Shown: positions 45,666-57,685 of the stretch, in pieces
Position numbering within the stretch: position 1 is the stretch's first letter
How the letters are laid out: the number at the start of each line of letters is the position of its first letter
Source of the DNA: Branchiostoma floridae
Lineage: Eukaryota; Chordata; Leptocardii; Amphioxiformes; Branchiostomatidae
DNA: 64,000 nt
Assembly: GCF_000003815.2 (NCBI RefSeq)
Contig: NC_049984.1
Location: forward strand, 7,425,205-7,489,204
Direction of reading: 5' to 3'
Notes under the pieces: generated by a model
What the model was told of the DNA's origin: nothing
Seen by the model: the letters and a program-made list of their open reading frames with translations, nothing else
Databases searched by the model: none
Position numbers and translations under genes: made by a program

Positions 45666-45979
45666 GTTCATGGTCCAATAGCATGGGAAAGATTAGTTCA
45701 GTTGTAGGCGTAACAGGACAAACTCAAAGAAAAATGTACTCCTAACCATCTAGTACCATTGACAGTTACTAAGAGCAACAGGTTTTTTGTACTGCACATA
45801 TTTCATATAAAGGAAGAACGGTTTGACAGATATGTGTGATGAAGATACCCACAATGCACTTCTGTCCCCATCTTTGGTCGACCATATCCTGTTTGATATA
45901 GCCATGGACTTGCTAAGTAAACAAATAGTATTTTTGCAGGGGAACCTGTAGTTATGCTGGAACACAATTGTTTAGGAAC
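45666..45979. other. Anonymous noncoding DNA
   Basis: No recognisable feature. Confidence 0.45.
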
Positions 45980-45984
45980 TGTGC

Positions 45985-46180
45985 TGCATGGGAAGTCCAA
46001 CGGTAGCACTGTGGCCTTGCAGTTAGGATTTGTTGACTTGGAACCTGGAGGTACTCAGTTCAAGTCCCTGACAGGTCTTGCACTTAGGAAAGGCAATTTT
46101 CACAATTTAAGTTTCTCACTTGAATCTGGTGTAATAAAAATGATAACCATGCTTCAACAAGGAACGTCTCTAAATTAGAA
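45985..46180 (+). mobile_element. tRNA-derived SINE, diverged
   Basis: An A-box-like AACGGTAGCACTGTGGCC (45999-46016) and a B box AGTTCAAGTCC (46057-46067) form the head. The body CTTAGGAAAGGCAATTTTCA and CTCACTTGAATCTGGTGTAA parallels the SINE at 5.9 kb. Confidence 0.65.
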
Positions 46181-47125
46181 TGTTAAATGGAGGTCCCGTA
46201 TCTTAAGAGAACCAACCCAACAAACTTACTAGTATCAAAAAGAGTCCATCCTGTTGTACATTTGTAAGTGGATCAAATAGATCTGTCCAGATATGCAGAT
46301 TGTACTCTTTAGTACAAACCTAGTGTGTTCTGATATGATGAGGTTTACTGGGTATGCAAAACAAACAAGTACAAAAATACAAACAAACATTTCTGCAAGT
46401 GATAGCTACAGCCCATCTTTCAGCACCAAGGCCATGCATGCATGTCCTGTGACCAGTGCAGTAGCAAAAACATGGCAATAAGTCCTTTGTGTTGGCATTT
46501 TTATGGAACAAAACATTACAATGGTACACCACTCATAATGACCACCTGATAAAACACGGTAATACTACCCCTTGTGTTGCAACATAAGAAATATGATAGC
46601 TTTACCTTAATTTTTTTTCATGTAATCATCACCACTGGAAGAATAGCTGGCAGCATAATGTTGTAATAGCTAAAAGTGGATCTGAATAAAGTCAAGTCAA
46701 GTCAAAGTCAATTAATCAAACCTTTATTCCCATTTCTTTGGTATTTGCCATTTGCCATTTTTCTATTCCTCCTTAATATTAGAAAGCTGTATTGTGCTTA
46801 AGTCAATATTTTGCATTTAAGGATTACATTGTGTAAATACCCGTAGGCTTAATGTTGTTTCTTTATTTTCCATGTCTGTTGTCTGCTGCTCTATGGCTGA
46901 TTGTCCCACTTGTGAACATTTTTGGATCCATTCTACTGACAGGTAAGCTCATTTTTATCTCAGGTCATTTTTTTCTTTAAGTGACAGAGATGCAACGAGT
47001 CATGTATGTCATGCATCCACCTTGCTAATGCCTACATTCAAACATAGAAAAGGAACATATAGTGAGTTGTACAGTTTGAGCTTTGTTCGAGCACAATTTT
47101 GAAATTTGAGGAAAGGAAAGTTTGT
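46181..47125. other. Noncoding DNA with a TCAAG-type tail
   Basis: AATAAAGTCAAGTCAAGTCA at about 46687-46706 looks like a retroposon 3' tail, but the body upstream is not recognisable. The rest is anonymous. Confidence 0.45.
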
Positions 47126-47138
47126 TTTTAGTCATGAG

Positions 47139-47216
47139 TGCTGTTCCATAGTCATATCATGTGGTGTCCCACAGGGATGCATTCTTGGTCCTCTTTTGCC
47201 AGTATTTTCCCATCCA
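47139..47216 (+). pseudogene. LINE reverse transcriptase relic (motif GVPQGCILGP)
   Basis: In the frame that includes TCA at 47157, the codons read SCGVPQGCILGPLL (47157-47198). This is the conserved (S/G)VPQG(S/C).LGPLLF block of non-LTR retrotransposon reverse transcriptases (CR1/Jockey/L2 type). A few codons upstream also read in frame, but the coding signal ends shortly after in both directions and no YADD box follows. It is therefore a small dead fragment of a LINE. Confidence 0.75.
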
Positions 47217-47480
47217 TAGGACTTACATTGTTATAACACTGAAATTAAAAAGATAAGTCAAAGGAATTACATTTTTACTGCACAACTTCAGTAGTTAACA
47301 TGTATGTATAAGAAGCACTGTGAATCTGTGCAGATGTGCTCGCATGGTGAATTAGGTTCCTTGATGTTACTTGTAAGTTCATATCCATCTTCCTGCATTT
47401 CATAAATATAGAAAATGTGTATATAATGATTCAAAGTCATTTCCTTACAAAGACGGGTTGCTTTATACATTTATAACGTT
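47217..47480. other. Anonymous AT-rich noncoding DNA
   Basis: No recognisable feature beyond the end of the LINE relic. Confidence 0.45.
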
Positions 47481-47830
47481 ATGTACCCATTGTAAATGTT
47501 GCCTGTGGGTTGTACATGTGCCAAAGTTATCGGCTGCCCTTCGGTCTTGGTACCAATTGCTACGGTTGGTCCTGTCCAAGAAGATCAGATTGAGTTATGC
47601 TTGGTCACGATTGGGTCAGCTCGGAAATTTGCAGTGATCTGCTCGGATTGTCAGCTCAATTTGCCAGGCGTCGGCACCAGCTGGGGCTTCCCCTCAACCC
47701 CGCCACCTTTCACCCACCTGCCGGAAACACCGTCTCGTAAACAGGCCACAGTCCTGCCAAGTTGCGCCGCCCGAATCAGGGCTGGAGAGGGAGCTTATGA
47801 CAGTGTCCATTTGTTAAATGAGCCGTATTT
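47481..47830. promoter_or_regulatory. GC-rich block with paired element, copy A
   Basis: The part 47589-47672 (ATTGAGTTATGCTTGGTCAC, GGAAATTTGCAGTGATCTGC, TCAATTTGCC) resembles 49022-49107 over about 85 bp in order and spacing. The 114-codon frame at 47496-47840 has no recognisable domain and overlaps the block by chance. Regulatory function is inferred. Confidence 0.45.
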
Positions 47831-48989
47831 CTCTTTGTAATATTGGTTATGGTGAGGTAGTATATGGTGTTATTGTGGTCGTATAATGCGCAAGGTGTGG
47901 AGAAGAATTACTGCGTTTATGAGATACTAAACTGACAAAAGTCTTAAAAACGTGATCTTTATAGTTGACATGTGCCTTTGAATTTGTGGTAACGTTAGCT
48001 TCTGTCTGGTGCATCAACAAAGATCATCTGTAACAATATCTGTAGTCCAGTTTGCCACTTAAAGGATAATTCTGCACAATACATGATATTTATTTTTATA
48101 AGATAAGACACCATGCATTTTCAGGAATTTCAGCCTGGAAAGCTCTCACACTTTCAGATGTACAGTGACTGATCTGAGATTCAGATTCAGATCTCTTGTC
48201 AGCAGTTAATGAAGATTATTAGTTATTAGTTGACAAGGATTATAAGCTCTGTTAGAGTACTTTTAAGAATCGCTACTATAGAAGTGAATTTCTTAATGGA
48301 TTGGATACAGGTAGGTTGAATAAGAACAGACATTGTCGTAGAAGTTATTGATGGAATCAATGTTAATAGAGTAAATTCCAAGTCACCCCGTGGATGTTTG
48401 TCGCCATTGTTTTCAATTGATTGCAAATTGTTTGTTATTTTTGTATGAAATTAAAAATTTTAAAATGAAAAAAAGCATTAGATCATGGGCCCCCTTGCAG
48501 CTTTTCATGGTACTGCAGCAGGACTCCTAGTTTTCATGTCTAAAGTTCTGGACAAGCTATGGTAATTGATTTTTCCAAGGGTAGATAACCCTTTGACTTG
48601 TAAAGAAGTGGCATAGGGTTCGGCCCCCGAGCAGCTTTTGTGGAACTGCAGCGGCTGATTCTGTTTGAGAGTTCTCTCGGTACTTTTATCAGCTTGGAAT
48701 AAACATTATGTCTCACGGTGCTCTTCAAGCCGGCTTATGTTGGCTGTGTTATAGGACGCAATTTATGTGAGCATGGAGCACGTGTTAAATTCTAATTATT
48801 ACTCATAACAAAATGTATCCCTCTCGTGAAATTTTGGTAATATAACATTAACTCTAATGTCCAGTTATAACTTTTTTATCTTTTAGTATTCATCTGTGCA
48901 TTAAGGAGTCACGCTTCAGCAAAACCCAGCCCAGCAGTGTAATATGATTGTTTTATGTATTTCTGCATTATGAAACTTCTATCTCATTT
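47831..48989. other. Anonymous AT-rich noncoding DNA
   Basis: Two related words near 48484-48525 and 48613-48650 (CCCC(C/T)GAGCAGCTTTT and CCCCTTGCAGCTTTTCATG, each before ACTGCAG) may be a short old duplication. No gene is recognised. Confidence 0.4.
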
Positions 48990-49210
48990 CATAGGCAGGA
49001 AGGGGGATTGACTGGAGCAATATTGAGTTATGCCTGCTCATAGCCGGGGTCTGTAGAGAAATTTGTGCTGATCTGGTCGACTTGATGGCTTAATTTAGCG
49101 GACTCCCTTCCCAGCTGTGTCCACACCTGCTGGCACCCCTCTTACATTTCATCACACACGCCGGTAGCGGGAGGAAAGATCCTGGCTCACCACACCACTA
49201 CCATTCTGCC
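48990..49210. promoter_or_regulatory. GC-rich block with paired element, copy B
   Basis: The part 49022-49107 (ATTGAGTTATGCCTGCTCAT, GAGAAATTTGTGCTGATCTG, TTAATTTAGC) is the diverged partner of 47589-47672, in the same orientation, about 1.43 kb away. Confidence 0.45.
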
Positions 49211-49379
49211 TCACCAAACCAGTGAATCAAACATTAGCTATATTCATCTTACAAAGATCTGTTGGTTCACTGGAAAATTAATTCTGATGTTTTAATACAA
49301 TGTAGGCTGACTTGAAAGCTTTTTGCTTTGTGCCTTTTTTATCGGTTTCTGACAATATGAAACCTTTGGTAAACGAGGG
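49211..49379. other. Anonymous AT-rich noncoding DNA
   Basis: No recognisable feature. Confidence 0.45.
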
Positions 49380-49710
49380 ACATTCCTATTGATAACCAGG
49401 TGGCTGCATCACGAGTCGTAGATGGGATGCTGTCCCCAGGGCACCAGCCAAGCGACCGCCGGAACACCTCATTCCTAAATTACGGGTCCTTATTAGATTG
49501 TTCCACTTTGGTTATCGCCCTTATTGACTAATAATGCTTCATGCCTACACCTGCTTGGGGGGCACGCTGGGCCACAGACTACAGATTGAAGGGGTGTAGG
49601 AGCGAAATTTGACATTGACGTACGTCACAGCGCACTGCAGCGACTGTGGTCACAGTGAACAGTGGTTGACAAGCATCAGCGCTGTCAGACCATTTGTATT
49701 TCTGTCTAGA
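49380..49710. promoter_or_regulatory. Candidate regulatory block with two perfect palindromes
   Basis: TGACGTACGTCA at 49616-49627 is a 12-bp palindrome made of two CRE-like halves. ACTGTGGTCACAGT at 49643-49656 is a second palindrome that includes TGTGGT, a Runx-type site. The upstream part has CTTATTAG and TTATTGACTAATAATG words. Function is inferred. Confidence 0.4.
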
Positions 49711-50159
49711 TGTCAATCTACACTCTGTGGTAAATCTCTTGCAAAGACGTAAAAATTACTGTTAGTTTATTTATGAGTTGGGCTGTTTGAAGAATTGATG
49801 ACATTTTTAAAAGTTTGGTACTTGTGGAAAAGTATTCTTTTGTGGCAAAGTCTCTAGTGCTACAGCTGCTACATGAAAGATAGAGAAGTGGAAAAAAATA
49901 ATTCCTTATAATTTCATTTGGCTTTACATTAGTTTCAAATGGTCAGAAACCAAATGCCATGATGGTTTTCTTGCTTTCTGACAGCTGTTTCCTTGGTTTC
50001 TTGAATAATTAAGAAGTGTCACACATTAAAGTGACTAAAAACTTTTAATCATCTTTCCTGCAGTCACACCTTTTGCAAACCTCTCAATGCCATGATATAT
50101 ATACTACATGGTGTAGCCTGTCAATTAGCGCAAAAGGCTTTGGTTTCCCTATTAAAAAC
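49711..50159. other. Anonymous AT-rich noncoding DNA
   Basis: No recognisable feature. Confidence 0.5.
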
Positions 50160-50640
50160 ATCAGTCAGCCTTAGCAAGAGATCTGGACACCCGAGCACTG
50201 GATGTGATCATGTGATCCGGAACCATCCTGGGTAATCCCACACCCTGTCCACTGCCTCTCCTCGCAAAACTACTCCAGACTCGGTGATTAGGTCGCTTGT
50301 CCGCACAAGCCATTTATTCTGCACTCACTTATTTGCGTTGACATTGGTGAAACCATTAGCCGCGTGGCTGTTTGAACACCTGCTCTCCCACTGAAGAGCA
50401 GTGTTGATTGTCCGAGGTTGTATATCGCTGCTCATCTAGAATCACAGCCAGGGCACGGCGCGAGGACTCGTCTCGTGTTTGGCTCGTCTTTTATCGCCTC
50501 TGTGTTAGATACCGAGTTACGTCCATTTCATCTAGTCTACTCTGGGTCGTATTTCCAATCGGAATCATCACAAGTGTGGAAGTGTTATCGGAGAGTGGTG
50601 TAGTGATTGTGAGATCCATCATCACACATCGCTCTTGATG
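50160..50640. promoter_or_regulatory. GC-rich block with Otx-like site
   Basis: GGGTAATCCC at about 50231-50240 is the K50 homeodomain (Otx/Pitx/Goosecoid-type) core TAATCC. AAGCCATTTATTC and GAAACCATTAGCCGCG follow. The short frames at 50408-50638 are not protein-like. Function is inferred. Confidence 0.35.
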
Positions 50641-51340
50641 TGTCATAACTGTAGGAGGGTATTGAAGGTTATAGAGAACAGTACTGCCTTAGAAACTTAA
50701 GATCTTTTTTCCTCTTTTATCCTCTGAATCCGTCACCTTTTAGTGCTTGTTCCATCCCAACACAAGAGTCCTCACTACTCTGGCGATAAGAACTCAGCAG
50801 CTGAGATCTCCAGTCAAACGCACCACTCCTCACATTTAAACTGTACCTTTGACTTCAGTTTCCCTGCCAACAAATAACACTGTTTTTATAGCCGTCCCTT
50901 AAAAGGGATTTAGATTAACCGTTGCCATGAAGGTGGAAAGCTAAAGATCTTTAGAAAAAGTGCTGTTTCAGATGTCCCTGGGACAGCGGCACTGTCAGTA
51001 CAGTTTTCCTGGGATCTACCTGGACTTTCCCTATCGCATTAAAGCCCCCTGGAGCCTAGTGGTCTGCTGCCCGGTGGGCTATTACCTCACTTGAAAGCTT
51101 TCACAACTGCATGCACCTGCACCCCACTTTCTGGGACCAGTCCATTTCATCCAGATAGGGGGGACGTGCGGCAAAACTGGTGTTTCAAATCCTCAACGAT
51201 GTATCTAAAAATATCTGATTGGTATAGACTAGTGTAGGAATAATTTTAAACAAGAGCTGCGCACTTTGTACACTGTTGAAATAGTCTTGACTTGTACAAT
51301 TTTGTAGGGACTGTTCCCAAGAGTCTGCTGTGGTATAGGA
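50641..51340. other. Noncoding DNA, part GC-rich
   Basis: The part at about 51035-51180 is GC-richer and may belong to the run of regulatory-looking blocks. No specific element is recognised. Confidence 0.35.
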
Positions 51341-52860
51341 ATGCCGACAGTTGGTCTATGAATTCATAATGAGTCTGTGGCAAATTCTAACACAAATGAC
51401 ATTATACAGGGTCTCTCCCATTTCCCCTGACGAATGGGCAGCCAACGCAGTTCTGACAGTCAGGGCAAACAGCCTGATTTGCTCCCAAACAATTCCCTTG
51501 CCGTTAATTTTTTCTTCATTTCTGCAAAGTACATTAACATATAACAAGCCTGGTAGATCGATGATGTTAAGCTATGTGTGCATACAGCTGAGGCATCAGT
51601 ATCACGACATATTATTATTTGATTGGAGTGATGTTCCGATCGTATAGGGTGGGATATTGCTTTAAAGGTTCCCCTCCTACTGCCTAAGTAAACAATTTCT
51701 TTAATATGCCCAAAAGCAGTTTACTCAAGCAACTGGATATGGTAATCATATCCAGAAATTTCTCAGATACTTTTCCTTTGTGTTTTCGTTTTTATCTTCT
51801 TTCTACTCTAGTTTTTTTGCATAGTTCAATAGTCTAAATTATAATTATTGGTTGGCACAGAAATGAAAGTTAAACTTTTTAGTATAGAGTACGAAATTGA
51901 AAGTCTTCTTCTTGACACACCCATTTTCATGGTTACCTCCACAGCTATACCCTCACAGCAGCAGAACACAGTGGACTACCATACCTGCTCTTACGTAATA
52001 ATATATGTAGTAATCAAATCTAACAATGAAAACTTTGTAAAATTAAACTTAGCAGTTATCGCTGTAGCGATGGATACATTCTTTACACACTTTTATTCAT
52101 TTTTTCTACGGACAAAGCCAGCAGTTTATACCACCACTGCTGCCTATATATCCAGCAGGTCTGCAGTACCAAACCTGGCTGCTATGTAACCATGGCACTG
52201 TAAGGTCTAAATACAAACTCCCTCCAATAGGACAATGACTTTTACTCGGAGCCAGCTGACAGGACATAACGTTAGTCGACCTTCATTTGTTGTCTATATC
52301 CGTTTCTTTCAGAAAATGGACTAAATGCTAAATGTAACATCGGTAAAAGCCCACAGAATTGCAAAGTTTGAAGACTCAAATGTTCAGAAGACTGCCTGAA
52401 AGCTTCCATGACATATATCCCTTAATAGATCTACCTGTTTTTGAAACTAACATATTTAGGTACACAAGAAATAAAGGTCGATTAACATTACGTAATAGGG
52501 GCTGGAAATCTGTCATATGTCAAATAGCTCGCCTTGGCAATGTTTTTGTCAAGACTGACCAGACTCAACCACACCAGATATAGCTGCAGAAAAATGAGTA
52601 CAAGTGATGGCAAAGTAAATATTTAGGAATGGCAGCTTAGTGTAATTCAAACCTTACTATGTTTAGCTGTGACCTTTACTGCTTTCCCAATTCAGTTGCA
52701 ACATTGGAGGATTTGACAAAGTGACTGTGAGGTAAACCACAGTGTTGTAAGTCGTACCACTCTTACCTAATGAGGGCTGCCAGGCTGAGACTTGCCACCA
52801 GGCTTTGCACATGAAGAATAGCCTCTACCAGGCTCCGCAGATAACCTAGTACTGTACATA
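51341..52860. other. Anonymous AT-rich noncoding DNA
   Basis: The word AGCCTCTACCAGGCTC occurs at 52822-52837, just before the inverted-repeat element, and again inside its left arm. The frames of about 113 and 98 codons here have no known domains. Confidence 0.45.
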
Positions 52861-53634
52861 ATTTTGAATCTAGTGTGAAATGCTGTTAGGACTGCCAGTG
52901 AAAATCCTCATGATCAGTTCTCACTCTATTCCACTTCTTCATGTAGCCTCTACCAGGCTCTGCAGATCACGGGTCAAATAGTAGAAATTGGATGAACAGA
53001 GTCAATAGTACGCTAGGGGAGTCTGCCAGCCATAAGGTCTCATTGATGTATTACTCCGCGAGTGGGCACCCTAAACTAGATCCGAGCCAAAAAATAAACG
53101 GCTGCATGGACGCGTGCTTTTAGCGGTGAGAAATTCCCTTTTAGCCAGCGGAACTGATCTCAAAAGTTAGATTGGTGAAAGCTTGTTTTTAACTGAAGAT
53201 ATTAGCAGGTAAAGTTTTGCAGCCGCGCGCTAGGTCGGAGGTACACAGCCTTGGGTTCTGAGTGGTGCGGTTGTACACTCAAAGCAAAAAAAGTGCCTTT
53301 TGTGGGGATTGACTAATCGTCGTTTGTAATTGCTATAAAAAAAGTTCCTACGTATAGTTTACGTTGACAATTTTTTCCCACGATATAGGGTAAATGTGCT
53401 CAACATAGAATGAAAAATCTGCTAAAATTTTACGTAGCGTCATTATGAACGCGCCCATGAAAAACACGAATTATAACATACAGGTCTATGGAAAGAAGAA
53501 ACTCATCAATGAGACCATAAGAATCAGTGTGCGATCCACGGAGCCCGGTAGAGGCTACATTAAGAAGTGGAATAGAGTAAGAACTGAGGTTCTCCATGGG
53601 CGGTCTTAACAGCATCTTATGCTAGATTCAAAAT
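52861..53634. mobile_element. Long inverted-repeat (foldback-type) element, 774 bp
   Basis: The left arm from ATTTTGAATCTAG (52861) and the right arm ending CTAGATTCAAAAT (53634) are inverse copies over at least 120 bp, sharing ATGCTGTTA, CTCTATTCCACTTCTT and TAGCCTCTACC, and further in GGTCTCATTGATG (about 53036-53048, inverse at 53504-53516). The interior is about 450 bp, includes CpG-rich parts, and does not code. No clear target-site duplication is seen, so class is uncertain. Confidence 0.75.
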
Positions 53635-54643
53635 CATGGAGGTTAAACTTAAAGAGAGCCTCCTGGCTAATATCAAGGAAGGAGATTGCACAAAATTTGG
53701 TCATCTGACTGCAAATTACGTGAATAAGACGGCTTTTCGTACAAATTATGGGAAATCAGAGTAGGCTTTATGTGTATAAATAATGCCTTACAGCATCAAA
53801 GTCTGTCATAATGGTAGGAGCGTGATTATATAATAGCAACCCTACATTCACTTCACTTTTCAGCTCACCTCACAGAGTAATTTACTTTAAGTAAAGCAGG
53901 TCGAATTTCAAGCATACTGCTTTTGGAAAAGCTTTTCGCGGAATCTTGGTTATATCATCTCTTCACCTCGGTTGACCAACATGTACATGCTGAGTACAAG
54001 CACGTACATGTAACATTATATTCTACATAGTCAACTGCTTATTACAATCTCAGTCATTAATACACCTGTGATGTAAGCTATCAATTATGGATGCATCAAT
54101 TATGACAGCGCATCCACCCAGGCCCATATTCATTAGATAGGGGAGCCCTACCAACAAAGCACATATTGTCCAGAGATGGGGTCTCGCACCTGAGCATGTG
54201 ATATTTGATCAGGTTTTCTTGTTTCCCATCTCTTCAGCCTAAATGGGAAAGGGCAAGACTGCAAATGAATAAAGTGGCAGTCTTGAGTTTCCATTCTGTA
54301 TAATCTGGGTTTTTGTTTCAGGCTTAAAGTAAGTAGACCCCAATATAGAACATGTTAAGAACAAGATAGCTGTTTTGGGCAGAGGATTATTCTTCACATG
54401 TATTAAATTTTAAAGGCACATTATATAAAAAAGTTGATGTTTTGGTCATTTTGAATCTACCACATCACATTGATATTCACAAACTTGAAGAATGTGATGC
54501 TCTTATCTAGCAAGCAAGTCAGCTTTGCTTTCGTTTAGAGTACCTGTCTGGGACCAATTCAACCATGCAAGGATGTTACGTACATGTATATACTAAGATT
54601 TTAACAAATAACATGATATTCTTTGGCTGTAAATGAACATTCA
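53635..54643. other. Anonymous noncoding DNA
   Basis: ACATGTAC and GTACATGT words form a loose inverted pair near 53980-54011. No gene is recognised. Confidence 0.5.
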
Positions 54644-54666
54644 GATGATGATGATGATGATGATGA
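54644..54666. repeat. (GAT)n microsatellite
   Basis: About seven to eight GAT units occur in a row. Confidence 0.95.
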
Positions 54667-56566
54667 AGGAACGTTCAAAATGTGAGGTGGTATTAGACAA
54701 AATTTTGTTCAGGAGAATATTTCCCATTCTGATGCCAAAATCCTACACTTAAAGGGGCTTTTCCACCAGAAAGAGAAAATGATACAAGCTTGCTAATGTC
54801 TTTTTCAAGTTTTGTTCTGTAGTTTGGAAGAAAAAAGTCAAAGAGCAACATCATTTGGATCAATGTGCCAATTGACATTTTATTCACATACATTTGATGA
54901 GCTTTTGGGAAAAAGTGTTTACAGGGATCTTAAGTAGTAAAAACAATAACAACAGAATGAACTAATAATAACAAAAGTAACATACAAGTTTAATGGAAAT
55001 GAAATCATATTTTGAATCAAGTTTTCCCAAAAGTGTTCGACGATGTTTGAACATGTATGGAATCGTCAGGCCCCAGTGAGAAACAAATGGATGTGCCTTA
55101 AAAAGTTGTAATGATGTGTGGGCATGGTGAGATCAGGTGCCATCATTGTCCCCTGGGGGGGCAGCCAAGTGTGAAACACATTTTATTCATGACTCTTTAT
55201 CACCTGTACATATTAGCCAGCAATTTATGCAGGTGAGCAAGTCATTAATTGGGAAAAAAAGGTAAAATCACACTTACCCCCCCCCCCCCCAAGCCTGCAG
55301 CAATCCAAAAAGTGACAACAATTCAAAAGAACTGAACACGTGGCTTGAAAATTGAACGGTTAAGCTCTAGAAATGAATTTAAGTGGTTACATAAAAAAAG
55401 ATGATTTTGAAGATTAGAGCTCGACTTACAGTGAGGCTCCTTTATGATTGTCATCGTAAAGTGATTGACAATAGATAGCCAGTAACAGATACACGAATCC
55501 CCGGTTACAATTTGATACTTTTAATATCTCCCACACAATCCAGGACTCGTAGCCTGCAATATCCTCCGATCAGGACAGCGTGAAATGCGGTGTTGATGTC
55601 TGATGAGGTCGAAATGAGGCAATTATGTGGCACACAACATCTTGTTTCGCTCCTGTAGACCCTTTTTGTGAGCACAATGGCAGCAAGCATGAAGCATTAG
55701 CTGTGGAGAATGGACAAACCTGCCCGTGAAATGCCCTGTTGTGATGTGCTTAGGGGTGGCAGTTTACTTCTATTGTTAATCGTTGCTGGCACGCGGTGTG
55801 TATTTGTGGGTTAGTATTTCTCCAGTAATGCAGTATGTTTTACTTCAGAATGGTGGTAGTTCAATTGTTGGCCCACTTTTGCATCTGGTCTTGTAGAGAT
55901 TCTGACTTCGACAACATGTTTCACTTCCCAATAGTGGTCATGTAAGAAAGTGTGATGCAACAACATGTGATGTATTTGGAACCTGATTCTTAAGTTCATT
56001 GTGGAAAGGATTGAATAGGTGCAGAGAAAGCTTAGAAAGAGTTCTTGTTTTCTCATGTTTTCTTTTTATATATTAAAAATGGGATTCCATGGACCTTCTC
56101 TTTACAGTAGCAACAAACTTTTACATTTACTTTCATTGTTTTTGTTTATTGTTTTCAAAACATCGCCAAACTTTCACCCTTCGCTTTCATCAGTCTGCAT
56201 TGGCAGGACAAACCAGAGGGCTGCGTAAGCTTAGGGGCCCTATCATGCACAACTAATCGTGTGATCTCAAACTTTGGGCATTGTTGTGATGCCTGCTGTG
56301 TCTTGCTTGCTGATCGTTTGAGAAAAGGCTGTCTTAGATCCTTGCCAATTCTACAATATCAAAATCATACAACAACCTATGAGGATTGTGAAGACTGTGA
56401 TATCAATATCAATATCCTGTTTGGAAAGCCGCTTTTGTATCAAACTGCCCAACTTCAAATTCTCTGATGGACAGTTCATAAATTCATAAAAGTATTTCTG
56501 ATCTTACCTGGCTGTCAGGATCCGTCCATGTTTAAAATGCCAATCAGGGTTCATGGTCCATTGATT
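54667..56566. other. Anonymous noncoding DNA with a 14-C run
   Basis: A homopolymer of C lies at 55277-55290. A GC-richer patch lies at 55500-55640. The frames here are not protein-like. Confidence 0.5.
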
Positions 56567-57153
56567 GGCATAAAAAGTTCGACATGAAGATTTATGGCCC
56601 CTAATTAAGATAATCAGCATTGACAACACATAGCCGGTTACAAAGCTATTCACCATATTTTAACTGACATACATTCTACCAACATTATTGATTCACAACA
56701 TATTTCATTTTGCATCATTTTGAGGTGTTTTGTCTCAAAAGCCCCCAGCTAAAATGTTTGGCATAAAAATTTCTACATGAAGATATATGGCCCCTAATTA
56801 GAATAATCAGCATTGACAACACATAGCTGGTTACAAAGCTATAATTCCACCATACTTTAACTGACATATATTTTACCAGTATCATTGACTCATGACATAT
56901 TTCATTTTGCATCATTTTCAGGTGTTTTGTCTCAAAAGCTCCCAGCTTAAATGTTTGGCATAAAAATTTCTACATAAAGATATATGGTCCCTAATTAAAA
57001 TAATCAGCATTGACAGCACTTAGCCGGTTACAAAGCTATAATTCAACCATATTTTAACTGACATATATTTTACCAGTATCATTGATTCATGACATATTTC
57101 ATTTTGCATCATTTTCAGGTGTTTTGTCTCAAAAGCCCCCAGCTAAAATGTTT
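56567..57153. repeat. Three-copy tandem repeat, 193-197 bp unit
   Basis: Units start GGCATAAAAA at 56567, 56760 and 56957. Each holds CCCTAATTA, AATAATCAGCATTGACA, AGC(C/T)GGTTACAAAGCTA and GTGTTTTGTCTCAAAAGC. Copies 2 and 3 are closest to each other. The CTAATTA and ATAATCAGCATTGACA parts are unusually well kept. Confidence 0.95.
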
Positions 57154-57500
57154 TGGCTGATTGCCAAAGGCTCAGTCTCTCTCCCTGGGGAATTTCTCTG
57201 ACATGACGCCTCCTCCCAAATCACTATAATTTTGATGCCTCACATGCAATTTTCACACGCCCTCCACACTTACGCAATTAACCCGCTAGTTTTGGCACAG
57301 GGCTCCGGCGACAGTTCCGTGACTTGAAAATGTCCCTGCCAATTTCGTACAAACCATTCTCATTGATGTCATACTTGATAATGCAGTACATAGATGTAAT
57401 CGCATGCTTTCTGGGAACATTTTTAGAGTCCGGCCAAGTCATGCATTCAATAAGTCAGAGTCAGTTTTAAGCTATTAATGACGTGTAACTTTGTCGTCAG
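57154..57500. promoter_or_regulatory. Candidate regulatory block
   Basis: A GC-richer segment contains TTACGCAATTAACCCGC (a homeodomain-like AATTAA core). No gene or repeat is recognised. Function is inferred. Confidence 0.25.
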
Positions 57501-57685
57501 AGTAGCATATGCAAAGTATGTGCTCTAGATTGTCAACTTATATAATAAGACAGACTAGGAGAGAAGAATAGAGAATAAACATGTACAGTCGAATTTTGTA
57601 TTCCTTCAGATACTGTATGAACATAAAGTTGTCTCTGAATGAAAACAAAATCATTTGTTGATAAACTTTTATTACCAAACTCTTA

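Noticed and set aside
47496-47840. 114-codon forward frame
   Set aside because: No domain is recognised, and the overlapping element pair with 49022-49107 does not keep a reading frame.
52850-52861. Target-site duplication for the long inverted-repeat element
   Set aside because: CAT occurs near both ends but not directly adjacent on the left, so no clean duplication can be claimed.
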